Positions 26,134 through 38,958 of a stretch of 64,000 nucleotides of DNA are shown here, piece by piece. How positions within the stretch are numbered: position 1 is the stretch's first letter; each line of letters begins with the position of its first letter. Under the pieces are notes generated by a model. It made no database searches, had not been told where the DNA came from, and saw only the letters and a list, made by a program, of their open reading frames with translations. The translations under genes and the position numbers were made by a program. Source of the stretch: Thoreauomyces humboldtii (taxonomy: Eukaryota > Chytridiomycota > Chytridiomycetes > Spizellomycetales > Powellomycetaceae); the NCBI GenBank assembly GCA_027596035.1, contig JADGJA010000012.1:1-64000 (forward strand), written 5' to 3'.

Positions 26134-27513
26134 CTAAAAGTCTTTGGAAAGAACCTCCACCCCCGTCTCCGTGACAAGCAGCGTCTCCTCGAACTGCGCG
26201 GACCGCTTACCGTCCCGGGTCGTCACTGTCCAACCATCTGGCCACTGCTCATCGTGCCAAGTGCCCTCCGAAATCATGGGCTCAATCGTGAACTGCAAAA
26301 GGGACATTCGTATGAGTCTTTCGATTGCGTTCATCCCGACACCTCCTCTTTTTCTGCGAAACCCACCGTTTGTCCGGCCTTCATTACACCGACCGCCTTG
26401 TTCCTCGCATAGTGCGGTACGTTCGGGGCAGAGTGGAAGTCCGTCCCGATCCCATGCCCGCAGTACGTCCTCACCACCGAGAAGCCCTCGGCGTGCGCGA
26501 TCTTCTGCACGATGTTGCCGACGTCCCGGTACAGCATGCCCGGCTTCACAGCTGCGATGGCAGCATCCAGGCATGCCCGGGTGGTCTCCACGAGCTTCCG
26601 ACCTCGCTCGTCCACCTCGCCCACCATGTAGGTGGCATTCAGGTCGCCGTGGTAGCCTCCGAACATGCACGACACGTCCAGGTTCACCAGGTCCCCGTCC
26701 TTCATGACATATCCATCCGGGATGCCGTGGCAAATGACCTCGTTGACCGACACGCAACAGGATTTGGGGAAACCGTGGTAGTTGAGCGGGGATGGGTAGG
26801 CATCGCGAGCGATGCACGCCTCGTGGACCACGCGGTCCACCTCATCGGTGGTTACCCCCGCCTTGATAGCCTTGGCACCCGCGTTCAGTACCTCCCTACA
26901 TATCTGTACGTGTCGACCATTCAAAGCGTGGTGAGCCATCCCACCCGAGATGGTCCGGTGGTAAAGGCGCTAAGCTTCCACCTACCCTCGCAGTGATCTT
27001 CATCTTCTCGATCTCATCCTTCTCTAACGTAATGATCTTGGTGCTTCCGCGCTTCTGCATCTCACTGATAGGTTGTCCTGGCACATAACAACCGAGCGTA
27101 AGGGAGGAGACAAATCTATACTTTCCACCAGGTTCCCCGCTCACCAGTCACAGCGTAGTCGGGCCTTGCGATGTGATCAGGCACCACCCGTCTCGGAGAC
27201 AGAGGGTACACCGGTCGCATGGACCCACTGTATTTGTAGGACGGCCACGGGTTGAATGGCTTCATGTCTTTTCGAAAAGTTGGAGCAAACGTTTACCATC
27301 TTCTCTCTCTCCAATAACAAAAGCGAGACTGAACACACCTCCGCTAGCGACGCTGGCGGCAGCTGTCTTGTGGATGGCCTTGTGGGTCGACCAAGACGAC
27401 TTGAAGCAGTCCTGCGAGCAGTAGTGCGATCCTTTGAGAATGTCTAGCTTCATACACGTAGGGCACCGCAGCTTTGCGGGCTGGCTGCACGCTTCGCAGA
27501 CGTCGGCAGTCAT
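26134..27513 (-). CDS. MAP1: Methionine aminopeptidase 1
   Basis: Five exons (27513-27339, 27267-27145, 27077-26986, 26903-26367, 26292-26134) encode 361 aa. MAP1 removes initiator Met from nascent proteins at the ribosome. The N terminus is the eukaryotic MAP1 zinc-binding region: [15 protein letters not shown] then [13 protein letters not shown] and H-x3-H. The linker [20 protein letters not shown] matches the family. All five metal ligands are visible: Asp in NLDVS, Asp in YHGDLNATY, His in PNVPHYARN, Glu in FTIEPM and Glu in [23 protein letters not shown] holds the substrate-site His. Acceptor CGTACAG at 26904 gives [20 protein letters not shown]. The gene lies 187 bases after CSTF2, same strand. 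Confidence 0.95.
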
Positions 27514-27700
27514 AATGCTTGTTGTTGTGCGGAGTGTTGCAACACTCGATTAAGTTCCTAGGGTCCTTGAATGAGGTGAACCGGTGGTGAAGTCAAACAA
27601 AGGACAAGTTTGGAACGAGTGGCTGTGCACTTCACTGCGTGTGCTTCCTACACTCAACTGTACTAATATATTTAGATGCGAGGCCACGCTGTATCCATGA

Positions 27701-28963
27701 TCATCCCTGGCCCAGCATTTGTGCCTTCAATAAGATGATCTTCTCCCTCTGATCCGCTGGTAACAGCAAGATCTGTTCCGGGGTCAAACTCAACAGCTGT
27801 ACTAAAAGGGCTTGCTGTTGCGGGGCCAGCTGGTCCACTCCAAGTCCCGCTGCTGGCTGTCCAAACTGTTGCTGGGGTGGGACCGCCTGTTGGTGAGGGA
27901 ACCCTTGCGGTGGAGGGGCAAATCCTTGATGCTGTTGATGGAACTGTTGCTGTGGCTGAAGTTGATGCTGATGCTGAGGCTGATTTTGTAGAATGCGTTG
28001 CATGACGGCGGGCTCGACGACGTTCATGACGAGGAGCGCCTGAAACAGGGCGTACGAGAGTTGTGGTTGTTCCGAAAGCACGGCATGGACCTGAACCGGA
28101 TCCGATTGAACATGCATCTGTCCGATCACGCAAGTCTTAGATCCCAACTCCAAGCCAATCGATCCTCATCAGAAAGCACCTTCATCTGAGCGAGAACTTC
28201 CAGCATCTGCTCTGGCGGGTACGAAGCTAGGATAGTGTTGATGGCGTCGATCGATGAAGGCTGGGCTGCCTGCTGCTGCATTGGTATTGGCTGTTGCTTT
28301 GGTATTTGCTGGTTCTGCTGAAGCTGTTGCTGAGGTGGCGACGGTTGCACCTGCTGTTGTACAGGTGGGGGAATGCGCTGAAAATCGGGAATATAGCACA
28401 ATGATCAGAGGTACGGTTCTTTTCGATTTTCCGCGAGCATGCTCTTACGTCGTCAGGACGAGGGGCCGCGCCGCCCCCGCTATGCATTGAACTTGGCCCA
28501 TTGTCCTCCTTGTCGCTTTCGGCAAAGTCAATTCGGAGCTGCCTTCCGCCCACATCGTAGTTGTTGAGGTTACGGACCGCGCTCGCGGCGGTCTCTGCAT
28601 CTGAAGAAGGCCAAGGTTTAAGCACCGCACCATACCAAGGGCCGCCTCGACTGGTCCATTTACCTTGAAAAGTACAGAAGCCGTAGCCTTTTGGCTTGCC
28701 CGTCTCGCGGTCAAAGACTAGCCGAAAGGACACGACAGGCCCAACTTCCTTGAAAATGTCCACCAGTTGAGTTTCCGTGAGGTCATCTATCCCATCGACG
28801 CGGTCAGAGATCGGCAGGCCACTGAGGAGTTGCGCAAGTGGGGGTCACGCACATGGTATGTTTCCGACTATGTTTCGAGCAGATGTTCGCAACGATTCAG
28901 TGACGGGCAATGCAAATCTACTTTGGGATTGAGAAGACACTCACCAAAAACGACTCGGGACAT
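27701..28963 (-). CDS. CSTF2: Cleavage stimulation factor subunit 2 (CstF64/Rna15)
   Basis: Six exons (28963-28945, 28867-28853, 28786-28664, 28600-28449, 28377-28180, 28135-27701) encode 313 aa. CstF64 binds the U/GU-rich downstream element in mRNA 3'-end processing. The N-terminal RRM starts at once: MSRVVFVGNIPYDLTETQLV (RNP2) and GKPKGYGFCTF (RNP1). It is followed by the hinge (MLEVLAQMKTCVIGQMHVQS, LSYALFQALLVMNVV), a Gln/Pro-rich segment and the C-terminal helices LTPEQILLLPADQREKIILL. RNP2 is built from a 19-base coding exon and a 15-base microexon. Intron 5 is only 44 bases and must be removed, since read-through meets a stop. The gene diverges from BUD32 across 310 bases. Confidence 0.92.
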
Positions 28964-29273
28964 GATATGGTTACTGCAGCAAGCGAGCAATACGATGAGT
29001 GCAAGCGCTCCACGGTAATCAAAGAAATTGCCACCGCAACTCACGCTTCTAGATGTTATGAGTCTAAAGTGACGGTTACAGCAGCTGTTGCTCCGGTGCG
29101 AAGGTCAAAGGGTCTCCTGCGTTCTGAGAACTCTATCGTCGTGTACAGAGCTGTGCAAGAGCTGAAGGAGAGCGTCCGAGGGGTCTTCGACAGGTGATTT
29201 TGTACCTCGTCGACTTCGTTTGCACCCCTCGGGAACTCATTCCGAGGTCCTCCGCAGAGCGTTCATCCCGAGA
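28964..29273. promoter_or_regulatory. Divergent promoter region of CSTF2 and BUD32
   Basis: The 310 bases between two outward-facing start codons must include both promoters. No TATA box or other element is clear. Confidence 0.45.
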
Positions 29274-30378
<1,105 letters not shown>

Positions 30379-30677
30379 CACAAGCAACATACTTACCGTG
30401 GATGGTACCCGCTGGCGCTGGCTAGAATACTAGCGGATTTGTCCACTCCCTCGGCCCTGTGTGTAGGCAATCCTCCCTACTTTTCCTCATAACAGGGGCT
30501 GTAAACTAGATTCCAAACTTCTTTCTATGGCATTGATAAGTAGACTTCAACTAGCAGCGTATTCGTTCGTACAAAGTCGGACAGGGAAGGTCGCAAAAAG
30601 CAAAAGAAAATAAGATTGAAATCAATCATAACAACAAATGGCCCAGTATAGTCTGATTCTCAAGATGTCTTTGCGTC

Positions 30678-33600
30678 TTACGCTCTTTCGGAGACGTTTC
30701 CGTCCGCTTCCTTGGCTTCCAATTGCGAGAAATCTGCCCATCCGACATTTGGTTGCGACGTAGACGATGTCGCAGGATCCAGCGCGCGGAGCAGGTCGGC
30801 TGTGGCAAATGCCCCCACCGCGTGCCTTTTGGTGTCCAAATTCGTTGGTGGATCCTCCTCGCGCGTCGGCGCTGATGGGATCGATTCGGTCTCGTCTTCT
30901 TCCACGATAGATCCTGTCGTGAGCCGGTCGAGTGAGGCACTGCCGGTGGCCGAGTGATCTCGATCAGCCAAGTCGCCGAAATCGATCCCCAAGGAAGACC
31001 GCTTCTCTGGAAATGGGTTATCCTGAAGATGCTTGTGTGAGAAAAAAACTCGCTGTGCTAGACCCTGCACCAAAGGAGCATACGTACCGAGTCATATGCT
31101 TCCCGGGCGTCAAAGTCTTTGCTCTCGAAAGTCCTGCCAAGATTCACATGGTTTAGAACGAGTAAAGACGCAAATCCAAAGGTGCGAGTGGTTCGCATTA
31201 CCCTAGCCACTCTTGTCCGGTGTCTTCCTCTTCATCGTCCGAACCTTCCACGCCCACGAAGCGATCAGGAAGATCAGCTACAATCTGATGACATAGATAT
31301 CGAGCAAGCTGTAGAAGGGAACGTCCATGTGAGAGACGATCGGTAACAACTACCCTGCGGCACGCCGCGTACTTGATCGCTAGCGACGTCACCATCGCCG
31401 ACATAGACATCGGTTGAGCCCAAGTCGTCATCCTCGTCCGGATCGCGCTTCGTAACGCTGTTATCCCCCCGCGGCATATCCCCATCGTCCGCTGAACCTC
31501 CCACCCCAGCTACCATTGGAATATGTTGCTGTTGACCTCCGGCGTTGGGGCGCACACCACCTAGTGGTTGCCGATCCCTCTCTTTGGTCTCACGGAGGAT
31601 CCCCGTCACGTAGTCTTGCCAGTCTTCAGCGGAGATAAGATCTGCAGATTTCGGTTAGACTTCATGGCAAATTTGACGAACTCAGAAGTGGGGATCCCAC
31701 CTCCAACTTCCTGCGCAAGATCTTCATTGCATTTGTCGACTAGTTTACAGACCTCGTCTGAGATATACGTAAGGTGTCCCATGTATCCCAGTCGTACGCC
31801 CTTCGGCTGCGCGCTATGATGATACTGAAACATGAGAAAAAAGGTAGTCAAAGCAATAATGTGATACCTCTTACACATGATAGTCATTGTCTCGCTGAGC
31901 CTTCGTGATGCGTTTTGTGAGCTCTCCTTGCTTGAAAATCTGGGAAAAACTTAGTAGGTAAGAGATCGCCATCATCTCGAAAGACAACTCTCACTCACGG
32001 AAAGCACGAGCTTTCGGACAATGATTTTCACCGCGTTCATCTGCAGCTCGACAGCATGCCGTGCGGCGTCCTCCGTATCTTGGAGAGCCTCTTCAGGGGT
32101 TCGCTCGACACCATCCTCTGCAGGTTTCGCCACCGTGGCAGGCTTGGTGATGATGGTGGTGCTGGTATACGAATAAGTGTTGAAGACCTTGGCAATCATA
32201 TCATACACGACAGAATGCAAGAAATTGTTCCACGGAAAGCTGAAAAACAGATCCTGCAAGTTGCTTTTAGCGGCAGTTCTGCTTTGAAAAGCCAAGCGAC
32301 GGGACAAACGTACTAGGCAAACAGGCAAGATCTTTGCGTCAATAAACTTGTCAGTGATGGTAACCAGCTCATCCGCCACCGTGGTTTTCGGCCCGGAACT
32401 TTCTGCCACCGTAGCGGTTTGCTCATTTGATGAGGCTACAGGCGGCGTAATATTCACGCTAACAAGCCGTTCAAACAGCGGACTCGATGTGTACAGATAT
32501 TGAAGGTGCAAGATCTCGGCGAACAGTTCACAGGTCTTCAGTCGTTCCGACCCTAAAGGCACGTGTGTTCCACTTTTGGGCCGGTCGTCCTACGAAGATA
32601 AACGATCAAAGACGGGTCGAAGAACTTCTTGGGACTGAGAGCCTTACTGAGTAGCGCGGAGCATGCAAAAGCTCCGCAAATTGCAAAAGCCGGCAACCAA
32701 TGACTCGCAGCAGGTCATTGAGGTCGATGGCCAATGCCTTCAGCTTATCTTCGGATGGAAGCGGAGGTCCCTGTCGGTTCTGTATAGGCTGCACCTGATA
32801 CTGATGCTGTTGATACTCGGCTTGCTCAATTTCACTAGCGTTGAGGTATCAGATCAAGGGTTTCAGAGATCTCATCTGTACTAGAGGCGCACCTGCAGTA
32901 TCGTCGAATTAGCTCGATGATAATGTTGATACCGTTCGTGAGTGTCGTCGCAGACTGAGGGGTAGTCTGATCGAGCATGTATGTCGACAGTTTATTCATC
33001 ATAGCCTCGCTAAGCGTAAACCAGGATCAGGACAGTCGGCTGAAGACATAATGCAACCCTACTTACCTTTTGAGCTCGTCTACCAGGACATTTCCGCCGG
33101 ACAGCGTGGGGGCCAGAGGCAGATCCTCCGCATTCCCAGTCATTCCAGCAGGGAGGACGGATTCCTGAGGGCCGATGGCTTGGTAGCTCACGGCAATAAC
33201 ATCCAAAAGTGTTTGAGCAGCGGTATTATGAGTCTATTGACGAGACAGTCAGAAATAGGACAACGTTTGTCATCCCGAGACGTCTGGGTTACCTCTGCAC
33301 TCAGAACCGGATCCAGCCGGCTAACAAGCGTAGTGATAAGGCCTTCCTTGCTCAACCACTGCCGGAAGGCGTCAGAGATAGGCAGATAGCGGGTGCAACA
33401 AGATCTCGAGCCGGTACCTCAACAACCCCGGCACCTTCTGGAATCTCCTCGACGCTTATGAGTTTCAACAGGAGATCCGCAATAGCAGAACTGCCGATGT
33501 GAGTGAGCAATCGTTGGACAATGTTGGGTTGGTCACGTATAAAGGCAACCATCTGCACGCAATGGGCAAACAATCAGCTGTTGTCGCAACGAAGACCAAA

Positions 33601-34157
33601 ACTTTTTCACTATAGCGTACGTCCGGCATCTTCTTCGTTAGGAGCACCCCATTGACTTTGCTAAAATAGCTAGCGGTTAATGGGTTCAGCGGTGCCGGCC
33701 GATCCATCAACGTCCAAAAGCTCGTCAGAAGCTCCGTGTTGGCCACGATGGCCTCGCAGATTGAGAAGATCTCGCAACTCAAGATCTCGCAAGCCAGATA
33801 AGGGTATCTGATAGAAGCGGCGTTAAGACCCGTCGGGGTTGCGAGGGTATCGCGAAAAAGCACTCACTTGAACTTTTTGTTTTCGTCCAAGTCCTCCGAC
33901 ATTATGTACCCAAGCAGTTCTTTCAAAACTTCAGGCTTTCCAAGACTGCAAAGGGGATAACGTTCAATCCTTTATTTGCAGGTTGGCAAGCCCTCACGCA
34001 ACGCCGACTGTGCTCACAATTCGACGAGTTTTGTATTATGAGCCTTGCACTCCTGCAGCATCTCGTCCTCTTCAAGGATCTCCTCGAGCGTAACGCCTTC
34101 TTTTTCGAGAAGACCATCGACGGCAGAGGCGCTGTGGAACCCGAACCGCCAGAACAT
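30678..34157 (-). CDS. SAPS-domain regulatory subunit of Sit4/PP6 phosphatase
   Basis: Sixteen exons encode 853 aa: 34157-34018, 33945-33868, 33807-33621, 33552-33418, 33358-33293, 33233-33067, 33009-32893, 32834-32648, 32589-32314, 32253-31999, 31939-31877, 31824-31701, 31641-31373, 31308-31202, 31133-31088, 31022-30678. SAPS proteins bind Sit4/PP6-type phosphatases and direct them in cell-cycle and nutrient signalling. The start MFWRFGFHSASAVDGLLEKE is classic, as are KYPYLACEILSCEIFSICEA, LTNGINIIIELIRRYCS, CLDLFFSFPWNNFLHSVVYD and LARYLCHQIVADLPDRFVGV. The C terminus is acidic and Ser/Thr-rich. An apparent frameshift near 31650 is explained by a 59-base intron with a GTCTAAC branch site. 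This is the most intron-dense gene here. Confidence 0.93.
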
Positions 34158-34492
34158 GACGCGAAGGAGAGATCAGTGAAGCCGGAATGTCCTATGGTGT
34201 TGTCAACCCAGACGGCCCCGGTGCAAAGTAGTTATCGTCAATTGAGTGTAGAGATCTATTCGAGCTGACTTTTAGAGGGTCCTAACGATAACAAGATGGT
34301 GGGAAAGTACTTGTTGCACGAGGTTCCTGCGCGCAGAGACGTAGGCAACAAGGGGTGGACGGTCGCAGTCACTCGAATCGGTCCGACGGAACGGACGTCA
34401 CTTTTTTGGAGGCGAGAGGGACAGGGAAGGAAGACCCTTTCGCACTCCATCGCTTTGCCAACTCCTTTCGGTCCTTTTGTCAACTTCAGACG
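34158..34492. promoter_or_regulatory. Divergent promoter region of the SAPS gene and the MFS transporter
   Basis: The 335 bases separate two outward-facing start codons, so both promoters are here. The frame upstream of 34493 is open but has no earlier ATG that improves the transporter model. Confidence 0.4.
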
Positions 34493-35933
34493 ATGCCAGG
34501 CCTGGAAATACCCGATGCGGCCTCCCAGGAGGTGCTCGGGGACATGCAGCTACCCGCAATTGATCACGAGCGTGGGGAGGCGGCTCCTCTCCTCCCAGGG
34601 GAACCTTCAGCGAAACCTCAACTGACGGTTGCCAAAATGGTCTCCTTGAACGCCTTCTGGTTCTCGTACCAGTTCTACTGGTTCCTTGTTTACACGGGCA
34701 CTGTACCGCGACACATCGCTCAGATCGCTGGGCCCGAAAAGAAGGGCTCCGCTTTGTCACTTGTCTCACTATCCGCCGGGTTCATAAATCTAATCCTAGC
34801 CGTTCTGGTCGGCGCTCTGAATGACCGATTCTCGAGCAATTACGGACGACGTGCTCCATGGATAGTCTTGGGGGCCTTCGGAATGGGCTGCTCGCTGTGG
34901 ATTCTGTGGCCATCCGACCCCCTCGCTATCTACATTCCCGGATACGCCTTGCTGACGGCCTGTACAGTGCTTGCTTCGGTGCCCTTCAATGGTCTTGTGG
35001 CAGATGCTACACCTCCCGAGCAAAGAGGCCGCGTCTCAGCGGTCATGGGAGGGGCGAATCTTGGGGGTTACTTAGCTGGCGCAATCGTCGGCGTTTTTGC
35101 CGAACAGCTCGGTGACGTCCAACTCTACCTGCTTATGTGCACGGTGCTGGCCATCGGAACATCCATCACAGTGCTTCATGGCCCTCGAGAACCCGATGTC
35201 AATTTTGGCGTGGTGACCCGGGCGCCGATCGTTTGGAAACCCTTCCTCGTTGCCATGGTCAGCCCATTATGGACCCATAGGGACTTTGGACTGGTGTTTG
35301 CTTCCAGATTCCTCTTTCAGCTTGGGATAGCTACGATCCAGCAGTTCATGCAATAGTGAGTGTCTTTTTCCTTTCCGCTTACTACCACTTTCGATGCCCT
35401 CCTTACTTCGACTTTCCGTCTCCAGTTGGATTTCGGATTGTGTGAATACGTCATTTTCTCCCCAGCGCGCCGTATCCATCGCCCTCCTGCCTCTGTTCGT
35501 CATTTCACCGGTCGCAGCCCTGCTCATTCCATCCGTAAGGAGGAAAGTGACAGTCTACACGTCAGCCGCGCTTATGTGTTTGACCTGCGCCGTCCTAATT
35601 TCCGCCCACACCTTTCCATCCGCTCTCATCGCGTCCGCGATATTCGGAATCGGGTACGGACCTTTCGTCGCTTGCGAAGGCGCGATGCTGCTGGACGTTC
35701 TCCCATCCCCCGAGACGGCAGCAAAGGACATGAGCCTGTGGCATAGTGCCTTGGTCTTGCCGCAAATCGTAGCCGTGCCTGTCGCCGGATGGGTCCGTGA
35801 CTGGGGTCAGAATTGGGGCAAAACCCATGGTTCTGCCGAACAATGTCCCGGCTATCAGCTCATCTTTGCGATCTGCGTTATCTACTTCCTGGCCGGCAGC
35901 GTGGCCACCAGGGCAATCCGAGGGATTTCCTAG
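34493..35933 (+). CDS. Major facilitator superfamily transporter, sugar-symporter (GPH/SUC) type
   Basis: Two exons (34493-35355, 35426-35933) encode 456 aa. About 50 polar residues precede the first membrane span (FWFSYQFYWFLVYTGTV). Twelve or so hydrophobic segments follow. The loop between spans 2 and 3 carries ALNDRFSSNYGRRAPWIVLG, the D-R-x-G-R-R motif of the glycoside-pentoside-hexuronide/sucrose transporter branch. ATPPEQRGRVSAVMGGANLG is the equivalent span 4-5 region. The substrate is probably a sugar or glycoside with H+ or Na+, inferred from the motif only. The protein has about the usual length, so it appears complete. The MFS fold is certain; the sub-family is less so. Confidence 0.88.
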
Positions 35934-36456
35934 TTTAAGGCATCAAAATTTTACATGCGCTCTTGCCTGGGATCTGGACGTGCCTCTTCGCGCTACATAA
36001 TTCGGTACAGCTAGATAACCTTTAATCGAAAGATGCCGGCGGTCAGGAGCAATGACTTTCCCACTAATCATGTCCCGGCCAAGAGGACGAGCTGGCGTCG
36101 TGGAGCGGGTACCCTGTCGAATAAAGTACACACACCGCTTCTGATTCTCAAAAAGCATCAGATAAGGCAATCTATCTTGAGCTCACCACCATCAACAACT
36201 CGCAAGCTCAAATCTGATTTCAGGAAAAGAACGGGTTACGTGAAGTATCTGTGTTGACTCTCCACGCTCCTAGCGGGTGATGCTAGCGGGTGATGAGCTA
36301 GGCTTTGTGAGAGGCTGTGTTACCTCATTTGGAACAAGTCGCGTAGAGGACCTTGCTCGCCGTCACTCTTCTCACCTCCCCAAAACAACAGCCGCTGAAA
36401 GGCGGTCCAATATCCAAATCATTTAGGGAACCCCAGCCCCTCCGAGCAAGGTAGCC
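35934..36456. other. Intergenic region upstream of KSH1
   Basis: These 523 bases contain the KSH1 promoter and leader, and a perfect 13-base tandem duplication at 36270-36295. No other gene is seen. Confidence 0.4.
36270..36295. repeat. 13-base tandem duplication (2 copies)
   Basis: The unit ctagcgggtgatg is present twice head to tail, just upstream of the KSH1 gene. Origin is probably slippage. Confidence 0.8.
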
Positions 36457-36814
36457 ATGGTAAAACGAAGTCGAGGGAAGCGGCCATCTTGCCTGCAGCC
36501 ACTGATCGCTTTGTTGTCTTTCTTACTACAGTCGGCCCTTTTCCACTTCCAATCCCTGCTCCTCGTAATCCTCCTCCTGATCTGCACTTGCACATACATA
36601 CGAGCCCAGTTCCCTTCCATACTCGACAGGAACAAGAGCGGCGTCCTCGGTCTCTTTTGGAAGGCTGCACGCATCGGTATGGAACGTGTCTGGGAGGGAA
36701 AGATGGCAATGCCGAAAAGCCCTGCTGACCCTGTGTCCCACAGGAGAGAGGATGAGCCCTTACGTCTCGGTGTGCTGCGTCGTCATGGCTCTCCGATTGA
36801 TGTTTGCCACGTGA
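36457..36814 (+). CDS. KSH1: Kish/TMEM167 secretory-pathway membrane protein
   Basis: KSH1 is a tiny, highly conserved membrane protein of the early secretory pathway. Three exons (36457-36459, 36532-36676, 36744-36814) give exactly 72 aa, the family's usual size. The sequence [20 protein letters not shown] is the signal/first span. It is followed by [40 protein letters not shown] and a second hydrophobic segment VVMALRLMF. The first coding exon is the ATG alone: it is directly followed by a GTAAAA donor, and the 72-base intron ends at CTACAG before TCG GCC. Without this splice the protein would start with a basic non-homologous stretch. Identity is clear. Confidence 0.93.
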
Positions 36815-37109
36815 GGAATGAATCAGGGCTGAAGGAAGGGGTGCTTCGCATCTTGTTCACGCCCACCTCCTGGTCGGGGACACACATCATGCACGAAATC
36901 GGGGTTCGAATCCGCAGACCCAGCGTGCAAATGGAGAAAGGCTGGATTCGTTGCGAATCTCACAGCTAGACTTTTGCCACATAGAGCGCCTTCACATGTA
37001 AATATAACCTTTTTGAGACCAACTTTGAAACACGAAGGGCGGTATGTATTGTATAGGGGACAGGCTGCAAAACGATATAAACAGTGAAGATGGGCAAAAA
37101 ATGGGGATC

Positions 37110-38958
37110 TTATGTGCTGGTCTGAGCTTTCTCATGGATGCGACGATGACGAGCTACCTGGTCGGGCCTGGCAAACTTCTTTGTGCACTGGATCATGGGA
37201 CACTTGAAAGGTTTCTCCCCAGTATGAACTCGAAGCTAGAAACAGATTTTGGTAAGGGTGATGATATCGGAGACGAGGATGATGAGACAAGGAACCTACA
37301 TGCTTGGTCAGATTGCTGCTCTCGGCAAAGCGCTTGTCGCAACCGTCTGCCTTGCATTTAAAAGGCTTCTCGCCCGTGTGTTTGCGGCGATGGATAGTCA
37401 AGGCGCCCGGAATCGCAAACTCCCGCTCGCACTCTGGTTCAGGACATTTGTATGGACGTTCACCTGAAGGGCAGCCGAGTGAGTGAGATGATACCACACA
37501 AAAGTTAATCGTCATGGCGCCGCCATACCAGTGTGGGTTCGCATGTGCTGTGTCATGATCCCGGCTTCCGAGAACCGCTGATTACAAACCATGCATTGAT
37601 AAGGCTTATCTCCGGTATCTGCATGGTCCGACGGAAAGATATCCCGCTTGGTGAGCTCGGGATGGGATGAAGCTTCAACAATTGGGACGTACGAGTTTGG
37701 ATATGCCTCATGACTTTCTGTCGCTGTGCAAAAGGCTTTCCGTTCCGGTCGCAGTTTTGCCATTGACAAGCGTATTCACTTTGCCCAGAACCGATATGAC
37801 CTTCCGAAAGGTGATTAGTGAGCTCGTCAAAAGTCTCGAAACGAGCACCTACGTATAAAAAACCACTTTGAATCAGTGATTACAGTTCGGTGTGCAAGAG
37901 ACACGAGCACATCCTGATAGTTACCGCAGCCGGTCCATGCACATCCATGAGCAAATCCTGCCTTGCCCTTAAGGTCCAGATGATCCGAGCACAGGTGCTG
38001 GAACAAGTCGTCAACCGAAAAGAAACTGGAAAGGGAACACAGTGCCCATTTGCATGCATGGAAAAAGGAAGAACGCGCGGAGGGAGGCGCTGGCAGCGCC
38101 ACTTGCGTACTGGACGATGATGATCCACCTGCCGAAGAAGGCAGTGGTTCGGTCAGTTCCATGGCATCCCCGGCCTCAAGGGATCCGTAGTCATCATGCT
38201 CCGGCTCATCGGATGTCTCGCCAGTGTCGTTTTCTCCGACACCTCCAGGTGACATCACGGCTTGCTTCCGAGAAGCAGGGCCGACCCGATTCGCAGCAAG
38301 GTGCAGTTTGCTGATGTGCGGCAGGAGCTCATCGGGAGTTCGGAACTCTGCCGTGCACGTTGCCCAATGACACTTTGCTTCTGTATCGCTAACGTGAGCA
38401 TCGTCCTCCGTGGCGACTGGCTGCGACGCGGGTATCGAAGAAGCCGATACCATCGGTGGGTGTTCCATCTCCGCCCCAGGCGGCATCGTGGCGGGAGTGG
38501 CGTCCGCACTTACAGACAACACATCCTTCGGAGGAGGGGATGAAGCTTTTCTCTTTGCTCGCATCGGGGGTGACGGCTGCGGAGATGGACTTCCATTTAG
38601 TCCGAGGCGGCTTGCCCTTGGAACGCCGATGGAAAGGCGTTCAAAGGGCGCGCCCGGAGAGTACAATATTGGGACGTCAGACGTCGAAAGCGGAGGAGGC
38701 GGCAAAAGCGAGATACGCTGGTGTTTGAGGCTTGGCTTGGCCGTAGCTTCATGGAGCAGTTGTTCGAGGTTGTTTATGCGGTGCTCGCGGATAGCGAGCT
38801 CATTGCGCAGGGCGAGAAGTGTCTCTGTGCAAGACTGGTTGCGACAGACCCCCGAATAAAGATCTCTAGGTTGATCGCAAGGCTAAGACCATGGTACGAG
38901 AAGATCAGATCTTGAGCTATGCAGGTACATCCCTTAGCGAGCAAACTCCCACCTCCAT
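37110..38958 (-). CDS. C2H2 zinc-finger transcription factor with four C-x-W-x2-C fingers (Zap1-like)
   Basis: Six exons (38958-38929, 38882-37925, 37848-37693, 37618-37529, 37463-37300, 37235-37110) encode 507 aa. The N-terminal part has a short leucine-rich coiled-coil-like stretch ([20 protein letters not shown]) and a Ser/Pro-rich region. Eight fingers follow. Four have the CWCH2 form (CHWATC, CKWALC, CAWTGC, CQWQNC); the next four are classical, joined by TGEKPF-type linkers ([38 protein letters not shown]). This order is that of fungal Zap1, the zinc-deficiency regulator, in which CWCH2 pairs sense zinc. Direct evidence is the finger pattern; the zinc-homeostasis role is inferred. Several introns interrupt fingers, so exon joins matter. 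The first exon (30 bases) is less certain. Confidence 0.85.

Noticed and set aside
31630..31700. Apparent frameshift in the SAPS gene
   Set aside because: A 59-base intron with GTGGGA donor, CTAAC branch and CTGCAG acceptor restores the frame and the conserved sequence.
36895..36920. ggttcgaatccg, resembling a tRNA B box
   Set aside because: The flanking bases do not form a five-pair T stem, no A box or acceptor stem is found upstream, and the 3' side does not pair.
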